From the NCBI RefSeq assembly GCF_019400745.1, contig NZ_WJIB01000004.1:62001-126000 (forward strand): a stretch of 64,000 bases of DNA, in the 5' to 3' direction. Positions 9,964 to 18,117 of this stretch are shown piece after piece. Position 1 is the stretch's first letter, and every line of letters begins with the position of its first letter. Origin of the DNA: Cohnella sp. CFH 77786. GTDB taxonomy: Bacteria > Bacillota > Bacilli > Paenibacillales > Paenibacillaceae. The position numbers and the translations under genes are program-made. The notes below the pieces were generated by a model. The model was not told the origin of the DNA. It ran no database searches and worked only from the letters and a program-made list of their open reading frames with translations.

Positions 9964-12345
9964 ATGAAAAAACAACAATCTTTGCAGTTCAAGAACTTTT
10001 TAGTCCCAGCAATAGCGGTTTTCCTCTCCCTTTACGCTCTCTACAATAAAGCGCTGTTTAACGCTGCAATGACCCAGTACGACAAAACGATTTATTTGTT
10101 CGTTTTGCTTTCATCGCTTTCATTTTTGATTTTAGCGGTAGTGATTAGAAAATCATTAAAAGGTTTGAATGTTCTGCCTGTCGCATTGATGTCACTCGTT
10201 CCATTATCATATTTTGTTTCTTATTTCTTTTCCGCCTCCAGTTATATGGCGTCAACCGGTATTTTAATTAGTTTATTGTTATTTCTCCTTTTCGTTGCGG
10301 GGCTTATCGTTTCAAGAGTTCCTGGACACATCCAAAGAGCCAGCGAAATCGTGCTATCGACAGGGTACATAGTCGTTGCATTCGGGATTCTTAATTGGTT
10401 TGGCAACGCGTCGTTCTGGGGACTTTTTAGTTGGACGAATGCCTCCGGACAAGCCAGCACCGTATTCCCCGATGCGGTTTGGATGGCTGCCGATGGGCCG
10501 CGGCTGGCATCGGTATTCCAATATTCGAACACCTATGGCGGTTTTCTTCTGGCTCTTATCCTCATGTCCGTTCATGCGATGATCAGTTCAAACAGCAAAA
10601 TATACCGGCATATAGCCGCTGTGATGATGGTTCCGCTCATTGTCTCCTTCTTCTTAACTCTCTCCCGGGGTGCGCTTGTCTTGTTACCTGTGATGGTAAT
10701 AATCGTTCTTTTCTTCTATAGACCAGCCAAGCAAGTCCTTTATTTTCTTTATTTGGCGCTTGCTTCTGTCATTTCTTTAGTCATTCTTAATCTGGTCTCC
10801 AAGTTGGGCAAAAGCCTTCAAGAGACTTTCAGTAGCCATGATTTCACTGTCGGATGTTTGATCGTGCTTGGAGCATCCATTGTCTGCGCCGGATTCTTCT
10901 GGTTATTGAACAAGTTTTCGCCAAATCTACTCAAAGCCATTGACAACCGTTTAAACGGCCTTCGTTTCTCGTCACTATTCTTTCCATTCAGTTTGATCCT
11001 ACTTTCTTTGATTGCATTCTATCTTCTCTTGTATACAAATGTTTCGCGTATTCTCCCAGAAAGCGTATCAGCGCGAATTCAAAATATTGATTTAGGTCAA
11101 CAAACCGTTTTGGAGAGGCAGTCTTTCTTTACGGATGCTCTGCGCATTTTCGCTGATCACCCCGTTTTTGGCGCCGGCGGCGGCGCATGGAAAGCATTAT
11201 ATCCCCAGTATCAGAGTTATCCTTATATTAGTACGCAAGCCCATAATTTCTTCTTGCAATATTTATTAGAAACTGGTATCTTCGGTCTCTTATTCCTCCT
11301 TCTTTTGATTGTTTTTATTGTGGTATTCTACTTACAATCTTTCCTGCGTCATAGGCAAGCAGGCACGGAGCCCGACAATTCTCTCTTTTACTTCTTTATC
11401 TTTATCATCTGTTTGCTGGGGCACAGCTTCATTGACTTCGATATGAGTTATGTTTATGTCGCAGGTCTTGTCTTTTTCTCGCTTGGAATTCTCAGCAGTT
11501 CGGTAAGTAAGTCTCTTCTCGATCATAAATACAATAAGTGGTCATCATGGTTGATTGGTATCGCTTCTTCGCTCACTGTGATATTTGCTGGACTTCAATA
11601 TCTTGGTTACGTCAATTATCAGAAATCACTATCACTTGCTCAGCAGAGTGTTTCGTTCGAACAAATGATTTCTCCTTTGAACAAAGCAGTTTCAATATCT
11701 AAAAATCCAACGTACCTCAGATATCGTTTAGACTTTTATCAGCAAGGATATCAACGATCGAACAATGCCGATTACTTGCAAAAAGCAATCGAAACGGCGA
11801 ACTTGTACAAGAAGTATGAACCGAATGACCGGAATGGTTACTTGCTACTCAATCAGTTTTATCAACAAAACAATATGACAACTGAAGCCGTTGCGGTCAT
11901 GGATGAGGCCATTAAGAAGTTCCCCTGGGACATTGGCATCTATGAACAAGCCATAGGTTTAAACGCCCGACTCGGAGATCAAGGAGCTAATCAATCCTAC
12001 TGGAATAAAGCATTAGATTTATATAACAGAGTCCAAGAAAAGGTCAAATTTTTAAGCAACCTGCCGGAGAATCAACTGAAGGGACAAGCATTTTCGGTAA
12101 CGAAGACAATTGCCTCAACGGTCAGTCAGATCTATTTCTTTCAGGGACAGTATCAAAAGAGCGCCGAACTATTAAAACGATTTGTAGGCACAAATTATAG
12201 CCAGACCGAGGACCGGATCGTCATGAGATTTTACCTGGCAACCTTATCGAAGATGAACCAACCCAACGATGAACTCTATAATAATTTTACCAAAGCACTT
12301 CCGGAGGAAGCTGCGGAGATTGCTCGTCTAGTTGCTAAAAAATAA
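9964..12345 (+). CDS. O-antigen ligase/polymerase (Wzy_C) family membrane protein with C-terminal TPRs
   Basis: A 793-residue protein with about a dozen membrane segments in residues 1-540. The long extracytoplasmic loop carries the Wzy_C motif (DALRIFADHPVFGAGGG, then AHNFFLQYLLETGIFG), typical of enzymes that polymerise or ligate lipid-linked sugar repeats. Residues about 570-790 are soluble and helical, with TPR-like pairs (MTTEAVAVMDEAIKKFPWD, QKSAELLKRFVG). In a Gram-positive genome a polymerase is more likely than an O-antigen ligase. ATG 9964 follows AAGGAG at good spacing. Codon use is more AT-rich than in the genes beyond 15 kb, which may reflect transfer of the polysaccharide locus. 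A strong hairpin terminator follows. Confidence 0.85.
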   Translation: MKKQQSLQFKNFLVPAIAVFLSLYALYNKALFNAAMTQYDKTIYLFVLLSSLSFLILAVVIRKSLKGLNVLPVALMSLVPLSYFVSYFFSASSYMASTGILISLLLFLLFVAGLIVSRVPGHIQRASEIVLSTGYIVVAFGILNWFGNASFWGLFSWTNASGQASTVFPDAVWMAADGPRLASVFQYSNTYGGFLLALILMSVHAMISSNSKIYRHIAAVMMVPLIVSFFLTLSRGALVLLPVMVIIVLFFYRPAKQVLYFLYLALASVISLVILNLVSKLGKSLQETFSSHDFTVGCLIVLGASIVCAGFFWLLNKFSPNLLKAIDNRLNGLRFSSLFFPFSLILLSLIAFYLLLYTNVSRILPESVSARIQNIDLGQQTVLERQSFFTDALRIFADHPVFGAGGGAWKALYPQYQSYPYISTQAHNFFLQYLLETGIFGLLFLLLLIVFIVVFYLQSFLRHRQAGTEPDNSLFYFFIFIICLLGHSFIDFDMSYVYVAGLVFFSLGILSSSVSKSLLDHKYNKWSSWLIGIASSLTVIFAGLQYLGYVNYQKSLSLAQQSVSFEQMISPLNKAVSISKNPTYLRYRLDFYQQGYQRSNNADYLQKAIETANLYKKYEPNDRNGYLLLNQFYQQNNMTTEAVAVMDEAIKKFPWDIGIYEQAIGLNARLGDQGANQSYWNKALDLYNRVQEKVKFLSNLPENQLKGQAFSVTKTIASTVSQIYFFQGQYQKSAELLKRFVGTNYSQTEDRIVMRFYLATLSKMNQPNDELYNNFTKALPEEAAEIARLVAKK

Positions 12346-12348
12346 TAT

Positions 12349-12383
12349 AAATGGTTGAGCGATTCGCTCAACCATTTATTTTT
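12349..12383. terminator. Bidirectional terminator between convergent genes
   Basis: A 13-bp perfect stem (AAATGGTTGAGCG / CGCTCAACCATTT) around a 3-nt loop is followed by TATTTTTCTT on the plus strand and by a T-rich stretch on the minus strand. It separates the polymerase-like gene from the convergent gene at 12391. Confidence 0.9.
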
Positions 12384-12390
12384 CTTCTGA

Positions 12391-14538
12391 TTAGTTTGTA
12401 AAAGACCGATTAACAAGCCATGGAATCTTCTCGGTTGCGATTAATTTTTTATAACCCGGCTTTATTTCATGATAGATGTTAAGATTGTAATCTTTCAGCA
12501 AAGTAACATTCATTACTAACTCCTGATCTGTCCAGCTTAATTCCAGCGTATTCGTTCCGACCTTCAAAGAAGCATCACTGCTCGCTTGATCTCCATTTGA
12601 GATTGGCAGAGCTTTACTAAATACGGATTTTTGATTGGCATCATTTAATTCGATGATAATTTTTTGATCTTTGATGTCCGCCTTCGTTAATAAATCCTCT
12701 TCCAACGTATAATCGAAGTCTAATTTCACAAATGTTTCCGCAGATTGAGAATTCGGAAAACGAATTTGCGTGGCAACTCGTTCTATGGACAATTTATAGG
12801 GCAGAATGTCGATATTCCGGATACTATTTTGTTCTTTCTTTTCGGCGGGCATAACGAATGAATAAGGTGAAACATACCCTGCCAGAACGCTTTCGCTTTG
12901 CCCTGCTGTTGTTCCTGTCTGCGTCGTCTCCAAGATAGCCTTCCCGATTACCAATTGAACATCGGAAACATCAGCATCTTTAGGTATGGACGCCGTGGCA
13001 TATAAGAGTGCTGTACCGCCAGGATTTAATTTATCCGTTAACGATTGAATAGTAGCAGGGAATACCGTGCCATCCTTTTTCTCGAAATAACCTGCCAATT
13101 GCTGAATGGTGGTCAAGCGCTTCTCTTCATTCGTCACAATCACTTGAGCAGCAAGCACATTTCCGTTCTGTCCTGCGAATGTCATCAGATTCCGAATCTT
13201 GACATCCGAACGGTAACCCACGTCGGTAATTTTGAAGCCCTTATCCCAATTCACGGTTTGCACGGGACTGAAAGTACCGGAATGCGTAAATTCCACCAAA
13301 TCCGTGTTTTCAGTACTTCCCGATTCTTTTTGCTGTAAAAGTAAACTAACCTTCCTTACATCAAATGTGTAGGGGATTCTTCCTGCTACTTGGAAATCCA
13401 TCGTTTGTCCGGGTTGAAGTGCGATTATCTTATTGTTTGTTAATACGGATACGCTTTTTTCAACTTTGTCATCAAAAATAAACTTGCCGGTGAAATCGGG
13501 GAGCGGAATGGTATCCGATCCTTTGTTCTGGATCGTCAAGTTCGCAATTACCAAATCGTCGTCTTCGATCGGAAGTCGATTCAAGGAATTCATTTTTACA
13601 TAATATACACCCTGTGAAGTTGTAAAAGAATAATACTTATCGATATCGTCTCCTGAGCTCGTATTAGCCTTCGGAAGACTGAATAGCGCAAGCGGAATCT
13701 TATCTTTCCCTTCATTAACTGGATAACTGACAAGCATGCTCCAACCATTTTCTTTTACCGTAATCGGAATAGAGGTCGTTAGTTGAAATTCCTTTTCCGT
13801 TAAAGGCTCTAGCACTGTCCCTTTGATACTCGAGCTGTTGAGTGAATAAAGCAAATTGTCTTGCGTTTGGATATACAACTGATATTCGGGAAGAGCAATC
13901 GAACTCGTACCTTCGTTTTTAAAGACAACTTTTAATTCAGGTTTATAATACTTTGAACTCTTTCCAATCGTCGCTTGTTCAATATATATAGAAGTTTTGC
14001 TGTCCCCTATGTTTATATACCTTCCGGTGTTTGCTGTAGTTGTCGGGTTATATCTTTGCGATACCGATATTTGACCAAGCGTGTTCGTATAAGAGGGAAC
14101 GGAGAAATCCCATTTGATGACTTTAATAATCAAATCCGTAACCTTGATATTCAAGCCGACTTTACCGTAAAATACGATATCTTTTTGGGTTTTCGCTGGG
14201 ATGGTTTTCACGTCATTGTTAGCTGTTTGAATGGTGACTTTCGTACCGTTCTTGGTACTTACATTCACCCAGTAGTCAATGAAGTTCAAATCGGTGTTGC
14301 TGTTATTATTGATGCTTACAGTAAACGCAGCTGTTTGACTATTACCATTTGGCATGACCATGAGATTGCTTACTTCTGCCGTCACATTTTCTTTTAAAGT
14401 AACTTTTCCTAAGGAGATGGGATTCTGTATGATGATCTTCGTTTCACTATCTTCAGCATATGAAACTTGATTTAATGCTGGAAAACCTAAAGCAAATACC
14501 AAAAACATTACTGCAACTAGCCTTTTAAGAGTTACCAT
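12391..14538 (-). CDS. Large exported protein of unknown function
   Basis: A 715-residue protein with a clear signal peptide (MVTLKRLVAVMFLVFALGFP, cleavage near VSYA-ED). The mature part is a series of beta-rich segments with a recurring theme such as FTVSINNNSNTDLNFIDYWV, LKVVFKNEGTSSIALPEYQL and LTIQNKGSDTIPLPDF, each about 120-140 residues apart. These resemble the DUF4352-type or transglutaminase-like Ig folds found on cell surfaces. There is no SLH domain, LPXTG motif or lipobox, so it is probably secreted or held by another partner. It lies between the polysaccharide genes and the major SLH protein and has its own Shine-Dalgarno (GGAGG). I do not recognise a named family. Confidence 0.75.
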   Translation of the reverse strand: MVTLKRLVAVMFLVFALGFPALNQVSYAEDSETKIIIQNPISLGKVTLKENVTAEVSNLMVMPNGNSQTAAFTVSINNNSNTDLNFIDYWVNVSTKNGTKVTIQTANNDVKTIPAKTQKDIVFYGKVGLNIKVTDLIIKVIKWDFSVPSYTNTLGQISVSQRYNPTTTANTGRYINIGDSKTSIYIEQATIGKSSKYYKPELKVVFKNEGTSSIALPEYQLYIQTQDNLLYSLNSSSIKGTVLEPLTEKEFQLTTSIPITVKENGWSMLVSYPVNEGKDKIPLALFSLPKANTSSGDDIDKYYSFTTSQGVYYVKMNSLNRLPIEDDDLVIANLTIQNKGSDTIPLPDFTGKFIFDDKVEKSVSVLTNNKIIALQPGQTMDFQVAGRIPYTFDVRKVSLLLQQKESGSTENTDLVEFTHSGTFSPVQTVNWDKGFKITDVGYRSDVKIRNLMTFAGQNGNVLAAQVIVTNEEKRLTTIQQLAGYFEKKDGTVFPATIQSLTDKLNPGGTALLYATASIPKDADVSDVQLVIGKAILETTQTGTTAGQSESVLAGYVSPYSFVMPAEKKEQNSIRNIDILPYKLSIERVATQIRFPNSQSAETFVKLDFDYTLEEDLLTKADIKDQKIIIELNDANQKSVFSKALPISNGDQASSDASLKVGTNTLELSWTDQELVMNVTLLKDYNLNIYHEIKPGYKKLIATEKIPWLVNRSFTN

Positions 14539-14652
14539 TCACGTCCATCCTCCTGCACTGGCTTTATATACTATAGACGTTTAATTGTGCCATTTAGTTT
14601 CGCCAATGGAGATGTATATTAAAAGCTAAAAGGAGATATCATCCATAAAAAA

Positions 14653-14684
14653 GGAAAAGGATGAGGCATCCCTCATCCTTTTCC
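14653..14684 (-). terminator. Terminator of the major SLH protein gene
   Basis: A 14-bp perfect stem (GGAAAAGGATGAGG and its complement) with a 4-nt loop ends, on the minus strand, in a run of seven T. It lies 20 bp past the stop codon of the SLH gene. Confidence 0.92.
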
Positions 14685-14704
14685 CTTGTTCAGTTCAGCA
14701 ATAA

Positions 14705-17581
14705 TTATTCGCCGAAGAATACCGTGCTCGTCGATTTACCGTTCGGAGCTGTAGCAGTCACTACAAACTGATACGGTTTAGTTCCGTCAACCTGAGTGAA
14801 CGCGGTAATTACACCCGATGTCGGATTGATCGTCACTTGAGCGTTGGTGATGTCAGATACGGTGTAACGAATTCCAAGCAGTTTTTGGAACGTTTGAATG
14901 TCGGTTGCGTCATATTCGATACCATAGTTGTCTTTTACTTTTGCCGTCATGAGGGCTCCTGCATCAACAAGGGCACTACCCGTTCCGAGATCTTCGGAGG
15001 AATCGGACGACAAGGAGTCAGCCACAACCGCATCGTTTTTGACCGTTACTTTAGCGCTCAGCGTAGCCGTTTCACCATTAGCTTTGTAAACAACCGCTGT
15101 TACCGTAGCTTCGCCAGCTTTGTTACCAGTTACAAACGCAGTATTACTACCCGTAGTAACTTGTGCAACGAGGTTGTTCGAAGTCGTAACGTCTTTGATG
15201 TTTGCCGGATAAGCAACGGTGTTGCCTGCGTTGTCTTTAACCGTCAAAGTAATTTCTTTTTGCGTTTTTCCACCCAGGATGGAATACGGAGCAGCCGGGA
15301 ACAACGAAGCGTTGTCCAGCGAAGCATACAGGCTCGTGATGTCGCTGATGCTATAGTTCAGTTGAACCAGAGCCGGGTTGATCGCTTCGATCGATACCGT
15401 TACCGGCGTAGCGATGTCTCTCCAATCCGAACCAACCTTTTGCTGCAAGGTTGCTTTCAGAGAAGAAGTACCGAAGATGCCAGTTTGTGCATTAAACTGC
15501 TTGTTATCTGCATTTACGTTGTCCAGGGTGTATTCATAGACCGTGGATGCAACGGAAAGCGAGAGGGTACCGCCCGAAACCGTGATACCCGATGCGTTCG
15601 GAACGTAATCGTATTGGACACGGTAATCGGTAGACGGAGTGTTGCCGCCGATGTTGTCGCCATATTGGTCTTTAACCTGGAAGTCAAATCCGGAAGTTGC
15701 GTTCAATACCGCTTTAGCAGCCGGCTTCTTAGCAACAGTCAAGGAAGCAGGTACGCGAGGATCAGCAACAACGATTTGCATTGTCTTCAAGGTGTTAACG
15801 TTAGGCGAGAGAATGCTTGCCGTTACGAAAACGTACGACTTGGCATTCACGGTTGTTGCTCCGAGGCGGATTTTGCCTTTGTCCGGTCCAACCGTTATGA
15901 GTTGAGCAGATGCTACGCCGGACGCAGTAACCGTGATGCGATCTTTGTTGTCGACGATTTCTTGCGGTGTCAACTTGTCACCATTAGCATCATAGGCATT
16001 CAGCGTTACCAATTTGCCGCTGTCGCCTTGAGCAAGCGTACCGTTGAACTCAAGGTCGAGTTGCGTAGCGACTTTGGAAGTGCCAACATCGAATTTCGTG
16101 GTGGCAACGCCGGAACCAGCATACACAGTCAACGTGTGAGTGGAAGCTTTGTCTTCTTTCTTCGACAGCGAAACGCGAACTTCAAACTCGTCATCGTTAT
16201 CGAAGTCACCGTCCGTTACGACTGCATATTGGGAATACGGAACGATGTTAGTGTTGAAGTACTTACCGTTCACCTGCTGGAGAACGTTTTGGCTGACGGT
16301 AACAGGGTTGCCGTATTGGTCGAACAGTTTGACATCGGCAGTTGCCGTTTCACCAACGTTGATCAGGGCAGTTTTACCGTTATCATACTTCATTTCGCCG
16401 AGCTCCATCTTCGATACGAACGGAGCGAAGCCCAGTTTGAACACCTTGTTAGCAGTGAGGTGCGTGTCGTTGAAGTAAACATATACCGGAATCTGGGTCA
16501 GACCAGAAGTAGCTTTGTTTGCATCAACGGCAGCTTTGGTGTTCAGCTTGATAACCAGGTAACCATCGCTGTCCTTCGTAAGCGAAGGAGAGAAATCAGC
16601 CGAAGCGTTCACCGTGAAGTTAGCGGAACCAAAAGAAGCGAACTCGCCGTATTGGTTCTCAGCTTTCAACCGAATGCGCGCATTCGTCGTCGTTGCGATT
16701 TCGTCCGTCGCCGAAACGAACTCGAGCTTCGAAACGGTTTCTTTCTCGCCTTTGAAAGATGCAGTAGCAGTAGCGATTTCTTCAGCTGCGAGACCGCTCA
16801 GCGTTACCGTGTAATCCGCTTCGGTGATTTTCGTGTCCGTCAAAGTCAGCGTAGCGGTTTTCTTGTCATCGGACCAAGCCGAGGTCGTAGCAACCGTAGC
16901 CGTGCCGCGTTTCAGCGTCAATACAGCTTTGGCAGTGTCGACAGCTTTGTCCAACGTAACCGTTACCTTGGAAACACCGGTCGCTTTAGCGGATGCTACG
17001 GAAACTTTAGCCGGAGCTTGCGTTTTCACGTAGACTTCGTACGAAGCGTTAACAAGGATTTCACGGGTAGCAGCAGCCGTGTAAGTAGTCGGCAGGTTGA
17101 TGCCGTTGTCGATCAGAGCTTTGATGTAACCAGCAGCCCAATCAGCAGCGCCTTCAACTTTAGCATCGGCTACCGGAGCCAATCCGAGAGCTTTCGCAGC
17201 GGCAACTGCAAGCTCTTGCACCGTCACGTCGCCATTCGGATTGAATTTACCGCCGCCGACACCTACCAGAAGATTTGCTGCAACTGCAGCTTCAACTTCT
17301 TGGTAGTACCATGCGGTTTTAGCAACGTCCGTGAACGTTTGAACCGTCGGCTCAGCGTCAACGTTGATGCCCTTGAGAAGGCCAAGAACGCGAGCGAATT
17401 GAGCGCGGGTCATATTTTGATTCAGACCGGCACTGCCATCGGCCATGCCAGCGAAAATGCCTTTGGCTTTCAGCGCGTCGAATTTCTCTTGCGCCGTAGC
17501 CGGGTCAGCTGCCGAAGCAACGGACGCGAATGCGCCGAATGCCAGGGCCGCGGACAGAAGAACGGATAAACTTTTCTTCAT
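14705..17581 (-). CDS. Major S-layer-type protein with N-terminal SLH domains
   Basis: A secreted 958-residue wall-bound protein. A signal peptide (MKKSLSVLLSAALAFGAFAS, cleavage after SVASA) is followed by SLH repeats within residues 25-185, including MTRAQFARVLGLL and FTDVAKTAWYYQEVEAAVA. The rest is Ig-like beta domains (for example KVSVASAKATGVSKVTVTLD and VSDITNAQVTINPTSGVITA, Big_2-like), typical of an S-layer subunit. SLH domains bind the pyruvylated wall polymer made by the neighbouring csaB/tagO/tagA genes. The frame stays open upstream: a second start at 17653 (GGGGGTG Shine-Dalgarno, MRESS) would add 24 residues before the signal peptide. I chose 17581 because GGAGGAG and a canonical signal peptide follow. 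Biased codon use, a strong promoter and a strong terminator suggest high expression. Confidence 0.9.
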   Translation of the reverse strand: MKKSLSVLLSAALAFGAFASVASAADPATAQEKFDALKAKGIFAGMADGSAGLNQNMTRAQFARVLGLLKGINVDAEPTVQTFTDVAKTAWYYQEVEAAVAANLLVGVGGGKFNPNGDVTVQELAVAAAKALGLAPVADAKVEGAADWAAGYIKALIDNGINLPTTYTAAATREILVNASYEVYVKTQAPAKVSVASAKATGVSKVTVTLDKAVDTAKAVLTLKRGTATVATTSAWSDDKKTATLTLTDTKITEADYTVTLSGLAAEEIATATASFKGEKETVSKLEFVSATDEIATTTNARIRLKAENQYGEFASFGSANFTVNASADFSPSLTKDSDGYLVIKLNTKAAVDANKATSGLTQIPVYVYFNDTHLTANKVFKLGFAPFVSKMELGEMKYDNGKTALINVGETATADVKLFDQYGNPVTVSQNVLQQVNGKYFNTNIVPYSQYAVVTDGDFDNDDEFEVRVSLSKKEDKASTHTLTVYAGSGVATTKFDVGTSKVATQLDLEFNGTLAQGDSGKLVTLNAYDANGDKLTPQEIVDNKDRITVTASGVASAQLITVGPDKGKIRLGATTVNAKSYVFVTASILSPNVNTLKTMQIVVADPRVPASLTVAKKPAAKAVLNATSGFDFQVKDQYGDNIGGNTPSTDYRVQYDYVPNASGITVSGGTLSLSVASTVYEYTLDNVNADNKQFNAQTGIFGTSSLKATLQQKVGSDWRDIATPVTVSIEAINPALVQLNYSISDITSLYASLDNASLFPAAPYSILGGKTQKEITLTVKDNAGNTVAYPANIKDVTTSNNLVAQVTTGSNTAFVTGNKAGEATVTAVVYKANGETATLSAKVTVKNDAVVADSLSSDSSEDLGTGSALVDAGALMTAKVKDNYGIEYDATDIQTFQKLLGIRYTVSDITNAQVTINPTSGVITAFTQVDGTKPYQFVVTATAPNGKSTSTVFFGE

Positions 17582-18076
17582 AACCTTTTTTTCTCCTCCT
17601 TGGGAAAACATCTGTTGGTGTTGCGTGGAAGATTGATAGCTCGATTCTCTCATCGATGTTTCACCCCCTTCCCTGAGTTGAGCGATTGTCTATAATTTGT
17701 GTCTGCAATCATGAGACCTATGTAGGAGAATCATGTCGCAGAAACTCGTAAACGGAGTGAATCTGCCGAAGAAAACAAAAATAGGCAGGGAAAAATATGC
17801 CACTTCCCCCATTATACATGAGGAATATATGAAGCGCAAACGCATATTTTACGAGATTCGTAGCTTCCCGGTCTTAGGTCCCGGTTGTTTTTGTTACATG
17901 TTGTTTAACGCTGTTGCTCGGAAAAAGTTGCGGCGAATTCGGAAATCGTTAAAGTTTTTTTCGCAGATTCCATTATGTATTACTATGTACGACCCTCAAG
18001 CCTCTTTAGTATAGCTTGTGACACCGTCTTCGTCATCGCTTAACTTTTTCCTTTTCGTCCAAGTTCGAACAAATCC
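17582..18076. other. Long leader and promoter region of the S-layer gene; no gene seen
   Basis: About 495 bp separate the SLH gene from the hairpin behind the next SLH gene. The only convincing signals are the promoter at 17812-17840, the two ribosome-binding sites (GGGGGTG before 17653 and GGAGGAG before 17581) and a leader of about 150 nt. An open frame at 17733-18014 on the plus strand has no convincing ribosome site or family and is not called. Confidence 0.6.
17812..17840 (-). promoter_or_regulatory. Sigma-A promoter of the major SLH protein gene
   Basis: On the minus strand TTGCGC (17835-17840) and a perfect TATAAT (17812-17817) are spaced by 17 bp. Transcription from here gives a leader of about 150 nt to the upstream start at 17653, in line with the long leaders of S-layer genes. 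Confidence 0.7.
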
Positions 18077-18108
18077 GATCGCCTCCCGTCCGTAAACAGG
18101 AGGCGATC
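18077..18108 (-). terminator. Hairpin downstream of the second SLH protein gene
   Basis: A 10-bp perfect stem (GATCGCCTCC / GGAGGCGATC) with a 12-nt loop lies 10 bp after the stop codon of the 18118 gene. The T tract on the minus strand is weak (GGATTTGTT), so termination efficiency is uncertain. Confidence 0.6.
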
Positions 18109-18117
18109 CGCGCGAAA

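Noticed and set aside
14837..17569. A 910-codon open frame antisense to the S-layer gene
   Set aside because: It runs exactly opposite the SLH gene, has the Arg/Ser-rich composition of a complementary-strand shadow, no ribosome site and no recognisable domain; strong codon bias of the sense gene explains the lack of stops.
17733..18014. A 93-codon plus-strand frame in the S-layer upstream region
   Set aside because: It crosses the SLH gene promoter in antisense direction, lacks a good ribosome site and resembles no family.
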